Assembly (NCBI GenBank): GCA_021292165.1
Contig: CM037876.1
Span: forward strand, 287,471,938-287,535,937
From: Shinisaurus crocodilurus
Taxonomy: Eukaryota; Chordata; Lepidosauria; Squamata; Shinisauridae
Reading direction: 5' to 3'
Length of the DNA stretch: 64,000 nt
Part shown: positions 23,150 to 33,039 of the stretch, piece after piece
Numbering within the stretch: the first letter of the stretch is position 1
How the letters are laid out: the number at the start of each line of letters is the position of its first letter
Made by a program: the position numbers and the translations under genes
Notes under the pieces: model-generated
Database searches by the model: none
The model's input: the letters and a program-made list of their open reading frames with translations, nothing else
What the model was told of the DNA's origin: nothing

Positions 23150-23580
23150 TCCCCCCCCCTCATAATACTAGAGCCTGGGGTTATCCCATGAAGCTGATTG
23201 GTGGGAGAATTAGGACAGATAAAAGGAAGTACTTCTTCACACAGTGCACAGTTAAATTATGGAATTCACTTCCACAAGATGTAGTGATGGCCACAAATTT
23301 GGAGGGCTTTAAAAGGGGATTGGAGAAATTCATGGAGGAGAAGGCTATCAATGGCTACTAGTCCTGGTGGCTCTATGCAACCTCCAGTATCAGAGGCAGT
23401 TATGCCTATGTGCACCGGTTGCTGGGGAACATGGGCAGGAGGGTGCTGTTACACTCATGTCCTGCTTGTGGGTTTCCCGTGGGCAGCTGGTGGCCACTGT
23501 GTGAACAGAATGCTGGATTAGATGGTCTGATCCAGCATAGCTCTTGGTCTGATCCAGCATAGCTCTTCTTATGTTCATTC
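23150..23580 (+). mobile_element. CR1 LINE 3' end
   Basis: Contains the CR1-like 3' sequence 'ggacagataaaaggaagtac', 'gatgtagtgatggccac', 'ggctatcaatggctactag' and 'gatccagcatagctcttctt'. The last phrase is duplicated in tandem over about 23 bp. It ends 'cttatgttcattc'. It is 5' truncated and degenerate. Confidence 0.8.
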
Positions 23581-23599
23581 CCAAAGGAGATGGGAGCGT

Positions 23600-24180
23600 G
23601 CTGACATGTGCAGCTAATGAGCCCAAGCCAGAAAGAGAAATGTATAAACTGAATGAAAAGGGTGGTGGATGGAGGGAAAGACAAGCAGCCCTGTGTGTGA
23701 AGCCATAGAACCAACGGGCAAGTTTTACTTTCGAAAGATGGTGGGACTACATACGAGAAAAGTGTCTGCCTCTATGACCAGCCAGCTATCATTTGTTCAA
23801 GGCCAAGCTGCATAAATTGAGCTTTCTCAAAGAGTTTAGAGGGACTAAACTAACTCTTGAGAGGCATTATCTTTAATGGGTCATCACAAACCTTTTAACT
23901 TTTCTTTGCACCATTTAAAGCTTACAAACTCCAATGTTGTGCCAGAACTGGATGGGGGGCGGAGGGGAACGTCTGCCTCAAAAATGAGAGACAGAGGAAA
24001 GTCTGTTATGCAAGATAGTTGAAGTCTACCTAATTACCTTTTGTCACTTCAGTGAAGCCTTTGGTTTAGGACAATCAGTAAGATCTTCCTCCTCCTCCTC
24101 CTCCTCCCCCCCCCCTCTTAAAACCTGGAAGGAGAAAGAATGGCCATTTTCTTCTTTCTTGTCTCTCTCTGACACTTTAA
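23600..24180. other. No gene seen; CTC repeat near 24090-24107
   Basis: Lies downstream of gene A. Contains a short CTC run and a C-run. No exon recognised. Confidence 0.4.
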
Positions 24181-24350
24181 AATCAATTTCCCGAATCCAA
24201 TGAGCACTTTGAAGTGAGAAATTCGTTTTGTTTTGTTTTATCTACTAAATTCTGAAAGGAAGGATGCCGCCACCACCACCTCCCCAATGATGCCAATGAG
24301 TGGCCAGAATGTGTACTGGTGAAAGAAACATGATCAATCTGTAATAATTG

Positions 24351-24356
24351 TTTAAT
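24351..24356 (-). promoter_or_regulatory. Candidate polyadenylation signal ATTAAA for gene A
   Basis: On the minus strand ATTAAA lies about 118 nt past the stop codon. The aligned site in the gene B block reads differently (ATTGAA), so the signal is not conserved there. No transcript evidence is available. Confidence 0.35.
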
Positions 24357-24473
24357 AATGTGGGCCAATGGCACTCTGACGATTATAATTGGCAGCTAAA
24401 ACTAATTTCCTGCACATTGTACATTAGGCCACAACCTGGGTGTAAGTGTTGCAAGAAGTCTGCTGGCTGTACA

Positions 24474-24659
24474 TTAGTTCTCCACAGGGTTTAAAAGGTT
24501 TCCGATGCCAAAGATGTTGGCCTCTCTCATTATCAGGAAGAAGAAGGACCTGTTAACCTTAATTGTAATTGCAAGGGATCTGGGAACAATTTCAACGACA
24601 GTGGTAGCCGCCACTTCCGTGCCATTCTCCTGGACATTCAAAGAAGCTTTGTGGATAGC
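24474..24659 (-). CDS. SERPINA1-like: SERPINA1-like gene A, coding exon 5 (reactive-centre loop)
   Basis: Acceptor CTTTCCAG precedes GCTATCCAC, and the exon ends at TAA (24476-24474), giving residues 352-412. It carries the hinge GTEVAATT (364-371) and the loop VVEIVPR|SLAI. Aligning it with human alpha-1-antitrypsin (AIPM|SIPP) puts Arg378 at P1 and Ser379 at P1'. Hinge-to-P1 spacing is canonical (P17 Glu362). Arg at P1 predicts inhibition of trypsin-like proteases rather than elastase; this is inference. Past the loop, the segment aligned with strand 5B is short: three codons present in gene B (TES, before IFFMGK) are missing. The sequence reads MREANIFGIGN before the final LNPVEN. Whether this impairs folding cannot be told from sequence. 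Confidence 0.93.
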   Translation of the reverse strand, partial: AIHKASLNVQENGTEVAATTVVEIVPRSLAITIKVNRSFFFLIMREANIFGIGNLLNPVEN

Positions 24660-24758
24660 CTGGAAAGCAAACAAGAATTAGTTCAGAACAAAGGTCAAGA
24701 TATCATTAGATGTGGTTGTGCCATTCCATCTAAGCAAAGGAACAATGTCTAGGGGCCA

Positions 24759-25080
24759 TGCAAGCCAGTGTTTAACCATAGAGCCACAGCCAACTGCTTG
24801 GGGGCACGCCCCTTTCTTTTTTCCTGCCATCATGCCCCGTTTTTAGTAGGCAACTCAATTCCTAAATAATAAAACGAGAAAGGTTAAAGAATATTATGAT
24901 AACCAGAACATTAGCCCACTCCGCTGAGTATTACTGACTGGCAATGGCTCTCCATGATTTCAGGCAGGACTCTCTCCCAATCCTCCTCGAGGATTAAACA
25001 AGGGATCCTATGCCTGCAGAGCAGGTGCTCACCCACTGAGCAATGGCAAGTATCTTGAGACCAGATAAATATAATTCACG
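24759..25080. repeat. Intron 4 segment shared with 2840-3190, including a tRNA-derived SINE
   Basis: Matches 2840-3190 with small indels. The tRNA-like head lies in antisense at about 24965-25060. Confidence 0.8.
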
Positions 25081-25149
25081 TGTATGTTAAAACCATAAAA
25101 TATAACACATTTTATGGTGTTAACATTTTATCATTACATATATTTTAAC

Positions 25150-25900
25150 TATGTTATTGGGGGACCTTGGGGAGCAATGGGGTGCCTCTATCTCTGTGGT
25201 TACGGGTAGGGGGAGGTATGGCGTTGGGGGATTAACGAGCTGGCAAAGGAGAAGAGAGGTCAGATATTTGACTGTTGCCCCCTCTTCTGGTTATTCCCCC
25301 AACCGGACAATTCCTGGCAGCCATATCAGCTTACCCTAAGGCCTGGTGCTGCTGCTGCTGAATGCCAGGTCGGCCAAGAATAAAATCTCCCTCATCCATG
25401 ATTTAATAGTGGATGCAACGGGAGGGGTGGTCCTCTCGCAATTATGCCCTCCCAGGTACTCGGTGCAGCACCAACATCGCCTTGGGGGTTGGGGAGGGGG
25501 AGTGGCCGTGGTCTATAGGAGTACAATTTCCCCCTCTGTAGGCTTCCTGTTCAATCGAAGGCGGGCCTTGAGTGTTTGCACCTTGTGCTGGGCACTCGAG
25601 ACAGATTAGGGATTCTGTTGGTGTATGGCCCACCCCGCTGCCCATCAGACTCCTTGCCTGAGCTGACGGAGGTGGTCTCGGACTTGGTGTTGCGGACCCC
25701 CAGGATGATGGCTCTGGGGGACTTCAACATCCATGCCGGGGCGGCTCAGGACTTCATGGCTGCCATGACAACCATGGGGCTGTCTCAACACGTTGTTGGC
25801 CCAACACATGTAAGGGGACACGCCCTAGACCTGGTTTTTTCGACTGGACAGGTGGATGGTGATCTGGAAGTGGGGGCACTGCTGCTTGACTGGTAAACTC
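25150..25900 (+). mobile_element. CR1/Jockey-group LINE endonuclease fragment in intron 4
   Basis: The plus strand encodes apurinic-endonuclease landmarks: LLLNARSAKNKISLIHDL near 25350, GGGVAVVYRS near 25495, VYGPPR near 25622, ALGDFNIH near 25710 and GHALDLVFS near 25818. Frames are broken (at least one frameshift near 25580). It is an isolated N-terminal piece in the opposite orientation to gene A. Confidence 0.82.
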
Positions 25901-26099
25901 CCTTTGCACACGGAGATTGCAGTACTCTGTAACTCTGTAAATAAACTGCATATATAATCTATACTGCTCCTCTCTGCTTCTGTTGAATTGCTACCTGCTG
26001 ACACTAGTATCCTGAGAGAGGGAAGAAAAACATCTCACTGTACTGTTTTCCCACAGGGTGCATAATTTATATACATTTCCATCATGTCCTTTTCTCTAA

Positions 26100-26520
26100 C
26101 TGAAGCTAAAAAGTGCCAGCACTATGTTCCAGCACTATGATGATTTTGATTGTCTATTTCCAGCTCTACAATATCCTTTTGAGATGCAGTGGTCAGAGTG
26201 GTACACAGTATTTCAAGTGTGTCCACACCATAGATTTGTATAAAGGCATTATGATTTTGGCAGATTTCATTTCAATTCCTTTCTTAATGATCCATAACAT
26301 GGAATTCACCTTTTTCACAGCAGCCGCACACTGGGTCAACAGTGTGCGGCTGGGTTATGTACCACAGCCCCAAGATCCCTTTCCTGATCACTCATGGAGA
26401 GGTGAGATCCCATCAGTTTATAGTGTAGTTAGGATTTGTTGCCCCAACGTACATCACTTTACACTTGCTTACATTGAAGCACATTTGCCATTTTAATGTC
26501 CATTTCCACAGGGTTTTTTA
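26100..26520. repeat. CR1-like LINE fragment in intron 4
   Basis: Phrases such as 'ccccaagatccctttcctgatca' and 'catcactttacacttgcttacattgaa' are those of a LINE 3' region widespread in amniotes. The second half is included in the block repeated at window start. A small hairpin, ccgcacactg/cagtgtgcgg, sits at about 26325-26350. Confidence 0.55.
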
Positions 26521-26950
26521 AGAGATCTTTTTGGAGCTCTTTGCTGTGTCTCTTTGTTCTGACAAAGACTGGAAAATCCCATACAAGCACTTCTTAAGTT
26601 CTTATGATCTTCTCTAATGGTTGCCTCACACATGACATTTTACATACAACCTCTGGATAGAAGAAAACATGTGGAACTTTTCACACATGTCAGAGTGTGT
26701 AAGTGTATATTATTTCCATTTGAAAGTTATGCAGTTATGTCCATTGGGGAGGTACTGTGCACTTTTTTTTTTTAATTACATGGGGAATATCTTCATGTGT
26801 GAACTCAGAGGCCAAGGCAAGTACTCTGCTTCCTACATTATATTTCTGTATATCTTGAGACAGAAGGGTACCTGTAGCCTAACATTCACATGAAAGACAA
26901 TGCAAAGTATTTGGTGCAATGCTTGTAGTATGATAAATTTTGAGACATAC

Positions 26951-27098
26951 CTCGGAAACTTTCAGTTTAGGTGCCCCATTAATTCCAGTTAGGTTTGCAA
27001 GGTCTGTGAATACATCTGTAATACCCATTCTTCCTAGTTTCCCTTTGAGATTGTAGCTACCAGAAATGGAAAACCTTGGAAGATAGAGATCAATTCTC
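26951..27098 (-). CDS. SERPINA1-like: SERPINA1-like gene A, coding exon 4
   Basis: The acceptor TTCAACAG and donor GAG|GTATGT frame exactly 148 bp, the size I recall for the human exon. It encodes residues 302 (split codon) to 351: RIDLYLPRFSISGSYNLKGK, then LGRMGITDVFTDLANLTG and APKLKVSE. This is the s2C/s6A to helix I segment of clade A serpins. Intron 3 upstream is 487 bp. Confidence 0.95.
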
Positions 27099-27585
27099 CT
27101 GTTGAAAGAAGAACCAAAAGATTATGAGTGTCTGCAAAAATGCATAGTATATGTAAGACACACTGTATAGCAGGGGTGGAAAACTTTAATAGGTTGGGGG
27201 GCTGAATTGCCCCCCCCAAGCCACACTCATCCACCACCACCACCAGCACCACCATCACAGGATGTGGCCAAAGCATGAGAAGTGGCTGCGTGGCTGAATC
27301 CCCAATGATTCTACTGGGAAATATGGTGTGTGGGGAGCATGACTGGTTTCCCTGCAGAATTGTGAGGGCTTGCATCAATGGTAGGCATGGTCAGGACTCG
27401 GAGCTTGCAGAGCTCCACTGACAAGAGCCCCCTGGAGTTGTTCCTCCTCTTTACCATAGCAACCTGCTTATTCACCTGCTCCCCCTACCTGTCACTTATT
27501 TCAATGTCACCCAGTAAGCAGAGATTGGAATCAAAGACTTCCCAGTCCAGATCTAATGTTCCATCACCGCAGCACACTGGCTTAC

Positions 27586-27856
27586 CTTGGTCTCAGTAAA
27601 TTCATCCATTTTAATAGAACATCTCTCCCCAGAGCATCTTCCACCTGCTTCAGTTCCCCTTGGTTGGGCAGAATGAACAACGCTGAAGCATTGCCCTTGT
27701 ATGGGAGTTGCACCACCTCGCAGGACAGGTTCTCATCATAGTAACTCATAAACATGCCACCTTGGTTCATCATCGGAACTTTCACTGTAGTTTCCTCATC
27801 CACAAAGAAGTTGTCTTCTTTAGTGTACTCAGGATTGAATGGATTTTCCCAGGAAG
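27586..27856 (-). CDS. SERPINA1-like: SERPINA1-like gene A, coding exon 3
   Basis: The acceptor CACAAG and donor AAG|GTAAGC frame 271 bp, again the size I recall for the human exon. It encodes residues 212-302, starting ASWENPF and containing the clade landmark TTVKVPMMNQGGMF. A conserved glycosylation site follows (GNASAL, aligned to human GNATAI). It ends at a split Arg codon. The frame is open throughout, unlike the copy at 1257-1526. Confidence 0.95.
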
Positions 27857-28918
27857 CTTGTGAAAAGTACAACAAGTGAACACAGGAGAATACATAGAGA
27901 ATGCAGGTGAAAAAACAAGAGAATACATAGTTCATGCTAGGAACGAAAAGGCATTTCACACCAATTCAAATGTCAAGATCTGAATGTGACATTTTACAGT
28001 TGTAATTACTATAAATTATCCACTTTGAAATTGAGTTTTGAATGACAAAAGTATACTTCAATCTTAAGTTTTCTGGATGGATTTTGGTGCAAGAGCATTA
28101 GTTGTAAACTTGCCATAAGCGGTATTTTACACCTGTATATTTCTAAAAGCCTTAAATACAATGGCAGCTATAGCTGGGAACCAATGAGGAGATCTGGTGA
28201 GTAAGTAAGTTGATGTCTTCTCTTGGCTCTTTAGAGAGCTTGAGATGCAGGATAAAGACAAGGAGGAAGGGCTGTTCAGGATTCACCACTGTGAATTCAA
28301 GTGGACAGGAACTGGTATACATGACTGCCCAGCTTCCTTTCCCCCCCTTCCAATTATAATTGAAATTGCAACAACAAAGAGATGGAAAAATGAATACAAA
28401 CATCAAATTCAAGCATTAGATGACCTCATAATCTAATCTAGCATAATCTAGCAAAGACTACCAACAAAATACTATGTAATTATACCCTGTGGTCACTTCT
28501 GGTCACGCAATTGGAGCTTCCTTCACTTACTCTCTCATGCAGCACCCCTGTACATCCCCTAGATCTGCTCTGCAGGGTCCCTGAAACTCCTGAAGCACAT
28601 TTGGGGGGCAGGGGGTTGCATGGGTAAGGAAAATAATTGCTCTTCCAGTGGTGTCCATTCCACTGGAGGAAAGGCATGATTGGATACATCCCAGAGTCCT
28701 CAATATATTTCCTGCACTAGTAATATTCAGATTTGGATTCCTTTTACACAGGTGAGTTGGTCAATGAAGTCAGTATTCCATCATTTCATGGCAATCTCTT
28801 TTTTCTGTTGACTTCAAAGGCACTGGGTAGTTTCCAAGCTCTACACAAGAATTCAATGATTGACTTTCCAGTCATTGAATTGGCCCACCACCATATGCCA
28901 TCCTCCTCCTAGACACAG

Positions 28919-29628
28919 CAGAGCATAATCATGGTACACTGGGCACAATCCTGATTTTTTGTGAGCCCATGGAGAGCAGGGCTTATGATTAGCAATGGCA
29001 GTAGCATAGCTTCTTTCTTTTCTTCTAGTTTCATTGTTGTTTTTGTTTGTTTGTTCATTTTGCTACCAGTGTAGTGAAAGCTAGGGATAGGTGAAGTGGA
29101 CCCCAGAAGCACCCCAGTGCAGTAACTATGATCAGAAATGGTGCCTCAGGCATGAACCACGACTATATGCCAGATGACTTTTACTTTTTGGTTAAAATAA
29201 AGGAATGCCAGAGCATTCGTTAGCAAAATTATGCTGCCTGGGCTTGAGTTCATCAGGGGGAAATCAGACATTTTGTTATTCAAAGAGTAATTCCCTCCAG
29301 AGAGATTGTGTCCTACCTAAAAAGGCGTTTAAATTATTCACCAGTGATGTGTTCTTGCAGGACAATTGTGCATCCCTGAAGACTGTAAAGATATTCCCCT
29401 AGCATAATCTACTTAAATATATTCCAGGTGCAGAGCACTGCTTATCCAAATTTGAAATGTTCAGTCTGAGAAAGGAACGAATTCTTGCCAGGATTCAGGA
29501 AAAGAGTTGTCCATCCCTACTGACTATAGCAGCAATTGCGTTGGGAGCCTGCTCATCAATTTCATTATTCACAATGCCCCAGAACTTGAGTTGCACTGGG
29601 GGGTTGGGGGTTGGGGGCATGTGTATGC
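28919..29628. other. Intron 2 of gene A, no repeat recognised
   Basis: Part of the 2671-bp intron 2 (27857-30527). Contains a GTTT run at 29040 but no exon or clear element. Confidence 0.5.
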
Positions 29629-30122
29629 TAGGGATGTCTATCGGGTGGGCTTGAGTGGGCCGATATTCGGGGTGACTCGCGGGCCTACCTGGACGCCTGC
29701 TCGGTCCGCTGCCCGGTCCATCGAGTCACGCCACCTGCGCGGGCTCCGGTCATGTCATTTCCGGAAGTGACATGACGGGCCCTGCGCCGACGCGGCTGAA
29801 CCCTGTTGCTGCGGTTTTGGCGTAGAAATCAGGGCAACAGGGCTTAAAATGGCCAACACGGTCATTTTAAGCCCTATTGCCCTGATTTCTACGCCAAAAC
29901 TGCAGCAACAGGGTTCAGCCATGTCGGCGCAGGGCCCGTTGCGTCTCTTCCGTCCAGCCGGAAGTGACGCGACGGGAGCCTGTGCGAGCGGCACGGCTGC
30001 CAGAGTGGCGCGGACAGCGGCCGGAGAGGCCCTCCATGCCGCAGAGAAATTGAGGATCGGGGCGGTGGCGCAGAGAGCCGAGAAGATTCGGGTGGGGACC
30101 CTTCAGGTACGAAATCCACAAC
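29629..30122. mobile_element. GC-rich foldback element in intron 2
   Basis: Begins TAGGGATGTCTATCGGGTGG. The arms from about 29770 and to about 29945 are near-perfect inverted copies of each other around a short loop near 29855. Each holds 'gggccctgcgccgac', 'aaccctgttgctgc' and 'ttttggcgtagaaatcaggg'. A long hairpin in pre-mRNA is expected. The right end reads 'ccacaacta', a decayed form of the family's ACATCCCTA end. No target duplication is visible. Confidence 0.78.
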
Positions 30123-30527
30123 TAATGGAGGCTGCCTCCCCGCCCGGCTCCCCAAAATGTGATGAATAAGAAGAGAAAAACTGACCAAATGGCCACTTCT
30201 TCCAGGGCTCTGAGAAAAATAAAAATCTGAAACACGTGAATCAACAAACAAACAAACAAACAAACGTGAAATGTTTTCTCAGAAAATTCAGCTCAGCTGT
30301 AGTTTCACATCCTTCACACCCTCAGAAATGGCAGATGATGACTCCAGAATATCTCTGCCAGAGAGGAGAGAATCGGGTACCACTGATTAAACTGTGGGCA
30401 TCTAATAGAAGGCAAAGAGTTGCTACAATACTGAAGAATATAAGCAACATAGATTCATTCATAGTATAGAGTTGGAAGGGGCCTAGAAGGCCATCCTATT
30501 TAGAAAAGCAAAGTCCATCTGACCCAC

Positions 30528-31161
30528 CTTCCAAGAACATATAGTTTACAAGAACCATTGCAGCCTCTCGATCAACATCTTTGATAACATCCAGTAATTT
30601 TCCATGGGTTTTCTTGTCTATATAGCTATTGATCTTCTCCACAGCTTCTGTAGAATTGCTGAAGTCAGTAGGACAAATCTCTGCCTGATAAAAATGTCTG
30701 GCATCATCCAAGAACTTCTTTAGTGGTTTCAGTTTGTCATCTGTGAAAAGGGCATTCCCAATGCTCAGCTCCATTTCAGCATCGGAATGGTTTGGCATAT
30801 GGAGGAGATTAAGAAAACCATCAGGTATTTCCTGCACACCGATCTCTCTCTTGTTGAAGCCAAGTCCTGCCAAAAGCTGACTCTGTGTGGTGTACCTAGC
30901 CCCCAGTAATATCGTGGCAAGGGCACTGGAAATACTCAAAGGAGAAAAAAATATATTCTTCCCCGGGGCCTCTGAAGCAACCTCATGGTAGAATCGGAAA
31001 GCAAAGTCAGCATTGGCTGAGGCGATCTTCAGAGAGGTCAAATTACTGGGCCCTTCAGTGGGAGGATGGTGTCCGTGGCCCTCATGGTGGCCGGGGACAT
31101 GGTGACAGTGGGCAAAAGCACAGAAGCCAGCAAGGAGCAAACATAGGTAGAAATCAGACAT
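30528..31161 (-). CDS. SERPINA1-like: SERPINA1-like gene A, coding exon 2 (start codon, signal peptide)
   Basis: This is the first coding exon of a secreted clade A serine-protease inhibitor. The exon starts at 31181 after TTCTTTACAG. ATG is at 31161-31159, and donor GAAG|GTGGGT ends it in phase 1, which joins exon 3 as FLE-A-SWENPF. Joined exons give 412 residues (human alpha-1-antitrypsin: 418). Residues 1 to about 18 form a hydrophobic signal peptide. A His-rich stretch follows (HCHHVPGHHEGHGHH, 18-32). N-glycosylation motifs include NLT at 40, plus NHS and NST further on. IFFSPLSISSALATILLGA is the shutter/helix B segment and VLVNYMFLEG matches strand 3A. The frame has no stop. The liver-type serpin role is family knowledge. 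Orthology to SERPINA1 rather than a neighbouring clade A gene is inferred from similarity only. Confidence 0.95.
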
Positions 31162-31499
31162 TGTGTTCCTCTGGGAATAATCTGTAAAGAAAGAATCACA
31201 TTCTCAATTTCTGATTATACTGAGATCATTGAAGATATTTGAATTCTACTTCATATTAACATGGCAGAGAAACTGTATTTCTCCTTGGAGCTCTCTTGTC
31301 ATCTGCAGGTACCTTTCTCTGTAGTCTTGATTGTGTGAATTGATTTCTGAGGATATGTTCAGTGAAAGGCCCTAGCTTGCATTTGGGAGTTGTTCAGTCT
31401 CTCTATCTGCCTTTCTAACCTATAATTTAAACAAAATCTCCTACTTTTCCTTTTGCCTGAATAGCAGGGACAAAGTGATCTTGCTGCAGGGTGAATTTT
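31162..31499. other. 5' flank or intron 1 of gene A
   Basis: The polypyrimidine tract and TTTACAG at 31182-31195 (minus strand) mark the 3' end of an upstream intron, so a non-coding exon 1 should exist further right. I could not place it. Confidence 0.5.
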
Positions 31500-31745
31500 T
31501 ATTTTATTTTATTTTATTTATTATATTTATACCCCACCTTTTTTCCTGCAAGGGACCCAAGGCAGTTTACACAATCCTCCTCCTCCTCTCCATTTCATCC
31601 TCACAACAACCCTGTGAGGTAGGTTAAGCTGAGAGTCAGTGACTGGCCCAAGTCACCCAGTGAGTTTCATGGCTGAGCGGGGACTAGAACCCGGATCTCC
31701 CGAGTCCCATTCCAACACTCTCACCACTATGCCACACTGGCTCTC
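31500..31745 (-). repeat. tRNA-headed SINE, antisense
   Basis: Near-full copy of the SINE at 44921-45165, inverted. The head (gagagccagtgtggcatagt) is near 31745. The body is 'tgggccagtcactgactctc...cctacctcacagggttgttgtgagg', and the tail is 'aggtggggtataaatataata'. A (ttta)n end lies at 31500-31520. Confidence 0.88.
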
Positions 31746-32257
31746 TTGATTGATGAGTGTGATACAAAGGAGTCTGCACCTCCAACTCCATGAAGCAGGA
31801 CAGGCTACGCACTGTGTTGTCTATGTAGGGAATTTTGCTGCCACCACCCATGCAGTTAGTAAGTCTTAGCCTGGAAATGTGGGAAATGAGGCTTCTGGTT
31901 AGTGTTTATGGAGCAGCAAAGGACACCCTTTCCAGAGCTTCCTTTGATCTCTATAAAAGCAGCTTAGCATGTATGCCAAACAGGCCAGCATTTGAGTAAG
32001 ACCAACCTCAGACTAGGCAAAAGAGCTAAAGTCAACTCCAGTTACCGACTGAGTATATTTATGCAAGAAACAAACAGGGAGGAACTTCAGAAATAGTCAG
32101 CTGTTTTGAAATAAAATGAAACACAGAATTAGCTAGCTAAGGGTTGCATCCAATGTCACAGCAGCGGACATTGGCTAATGCAATGATACTTTCTCCCTCT
32201 CTCCCTCCATGCCACCGGAAAAGTGTTCAGGTTTGGGTTCCCTCTGTGATATGAAAA
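31746..32257. other. No recognised feature
   Basis: Possible upstream region of gene A. No minus-strand core promoter or exon can be supported from sequence. Confidence 0.4.
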
Positions 32258-33036
32258 CAGTAATACCTTGGATTACGAGTAACCCGGTGTGCGAGCATTT
32301 TGAAAGACGAGCAAAAATTTTGCAATTTTTTTGACTCGCTAAATGAGTGAGGTCTTGCAAAACGAGCAGACCGGATTATTCGCTGCCGGCTCTGGGCGAC
32401 TCCACACTACGTGGAGCTGCCCGGGAGCCGGCGCAGAGTGAGCGCCCACGCCTGGCCTCCGCGGCTCCCTGCCAGGGAGCTGGTAAAGCACTGCCGGCTC
32501 CATGCGTGGAGGCGCTCCTGCCGCTCCCCACCTTTTCTTTTCCAGCGGCGGCTCGCCTCCCCTCAGCGAGCCGCCCGCGCTGCCATACCCGGTCCCATCA
32601 CATCCTGAAGCGGCTCCCTTTTCTCTTCCATGTGGCTCCCTTTTCTTTTCCAGCGGCGGCTCGCCTCCCCTCTGCGAGCCGCCCGCGCTGCCATCGCCGG
32701 TCCCACCCGATTCCCTGGGAGCCGGCACGGCAGCGCGGGAGGCGCCCGCAGAGCGAGTGGAGGTGCGGCGCAGCGCGGTCGCTTGCTCTGCAGGCGCCTC
32801 GCACTGCTGTGCTGGCTCCTGGGAATTCATTCCACAAGCATTTGATCACTGCTTTGCCGGCTCCCTCCATGGGGCTCCCTGCCAGAGAGCCGGCAAAGCA
32901 GAGATTAAATGGTTGTGGAACGAATCATCTGAGTTCCCATTATTTCTAATGGGGAAACTCGCTTTGATATGCGAGTTTTTTGGATTACGAGCATGGTTCT
33001 GGAACGAATTATGCTCGTAATCCAAGGTACTACTAT
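32258..33036. mobile_element. Long mariner-type element with GC-rich core
   Basis: The ends match the MITE family: CAGTAATACCTTGGATTACG at the left, the inverse of TAGTAGTACCTTGGATTACG at the right. The neighbours 'ttcgttcc' and 'gcgag..ttttgaaagacgagcaa' also match. Instead of the usual 250 bp it spans about 780 bp. The core (32390-32910) is strongly GC- and CpG-rich and contains a direct repeat at about 32531-32586 and 32639-32694 ('ttttcttttccagcggcggc'). The left flank lacks the expected TA. Open frames here are composition artefacts. Confidence 0.7.
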
Positions 33037-33039
33037 AGC

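Larger units (their letters stand above)
24181..24750. repeat. Exon-5 block of gene A, duplicated at 50670-51230
   Basis: Coding, intronic and 3' flanking sequence around exon 5 match the gene B block closely, including 'gtacattaggccacaacctgggtgtaag'. Similarity continues into intron 4, to 'tctaagcaaaggaa'. It resumes after a private 430-bp stretch in gene B, at 'acaatgtctaggggccat'. Confidence 0.9.
26327..28918. repeat. Duplicated block, copy 2 (gene A exons 3-4)
   Basis: Matches 1-2567 and is continuous with the rest of gene A on both sides. This makes it the better candidate for the genuine locus if one copy is an assembly artefact. Confidence 0.95.

Noticed and set aside
31952..31958. 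TATAAAAG as a core promoter of gene A
   Set aside because: It is on the plus strand, while gene A is on the minus strand, and no exon 1 could be linked to it.
32339..32949. Long overlapping open frames on both strands
   Set aside because: They sit in a GC-rich transposon core where stops are rare by composition. They are Pro/Arg/Gly/Ala-rich and have no domain.
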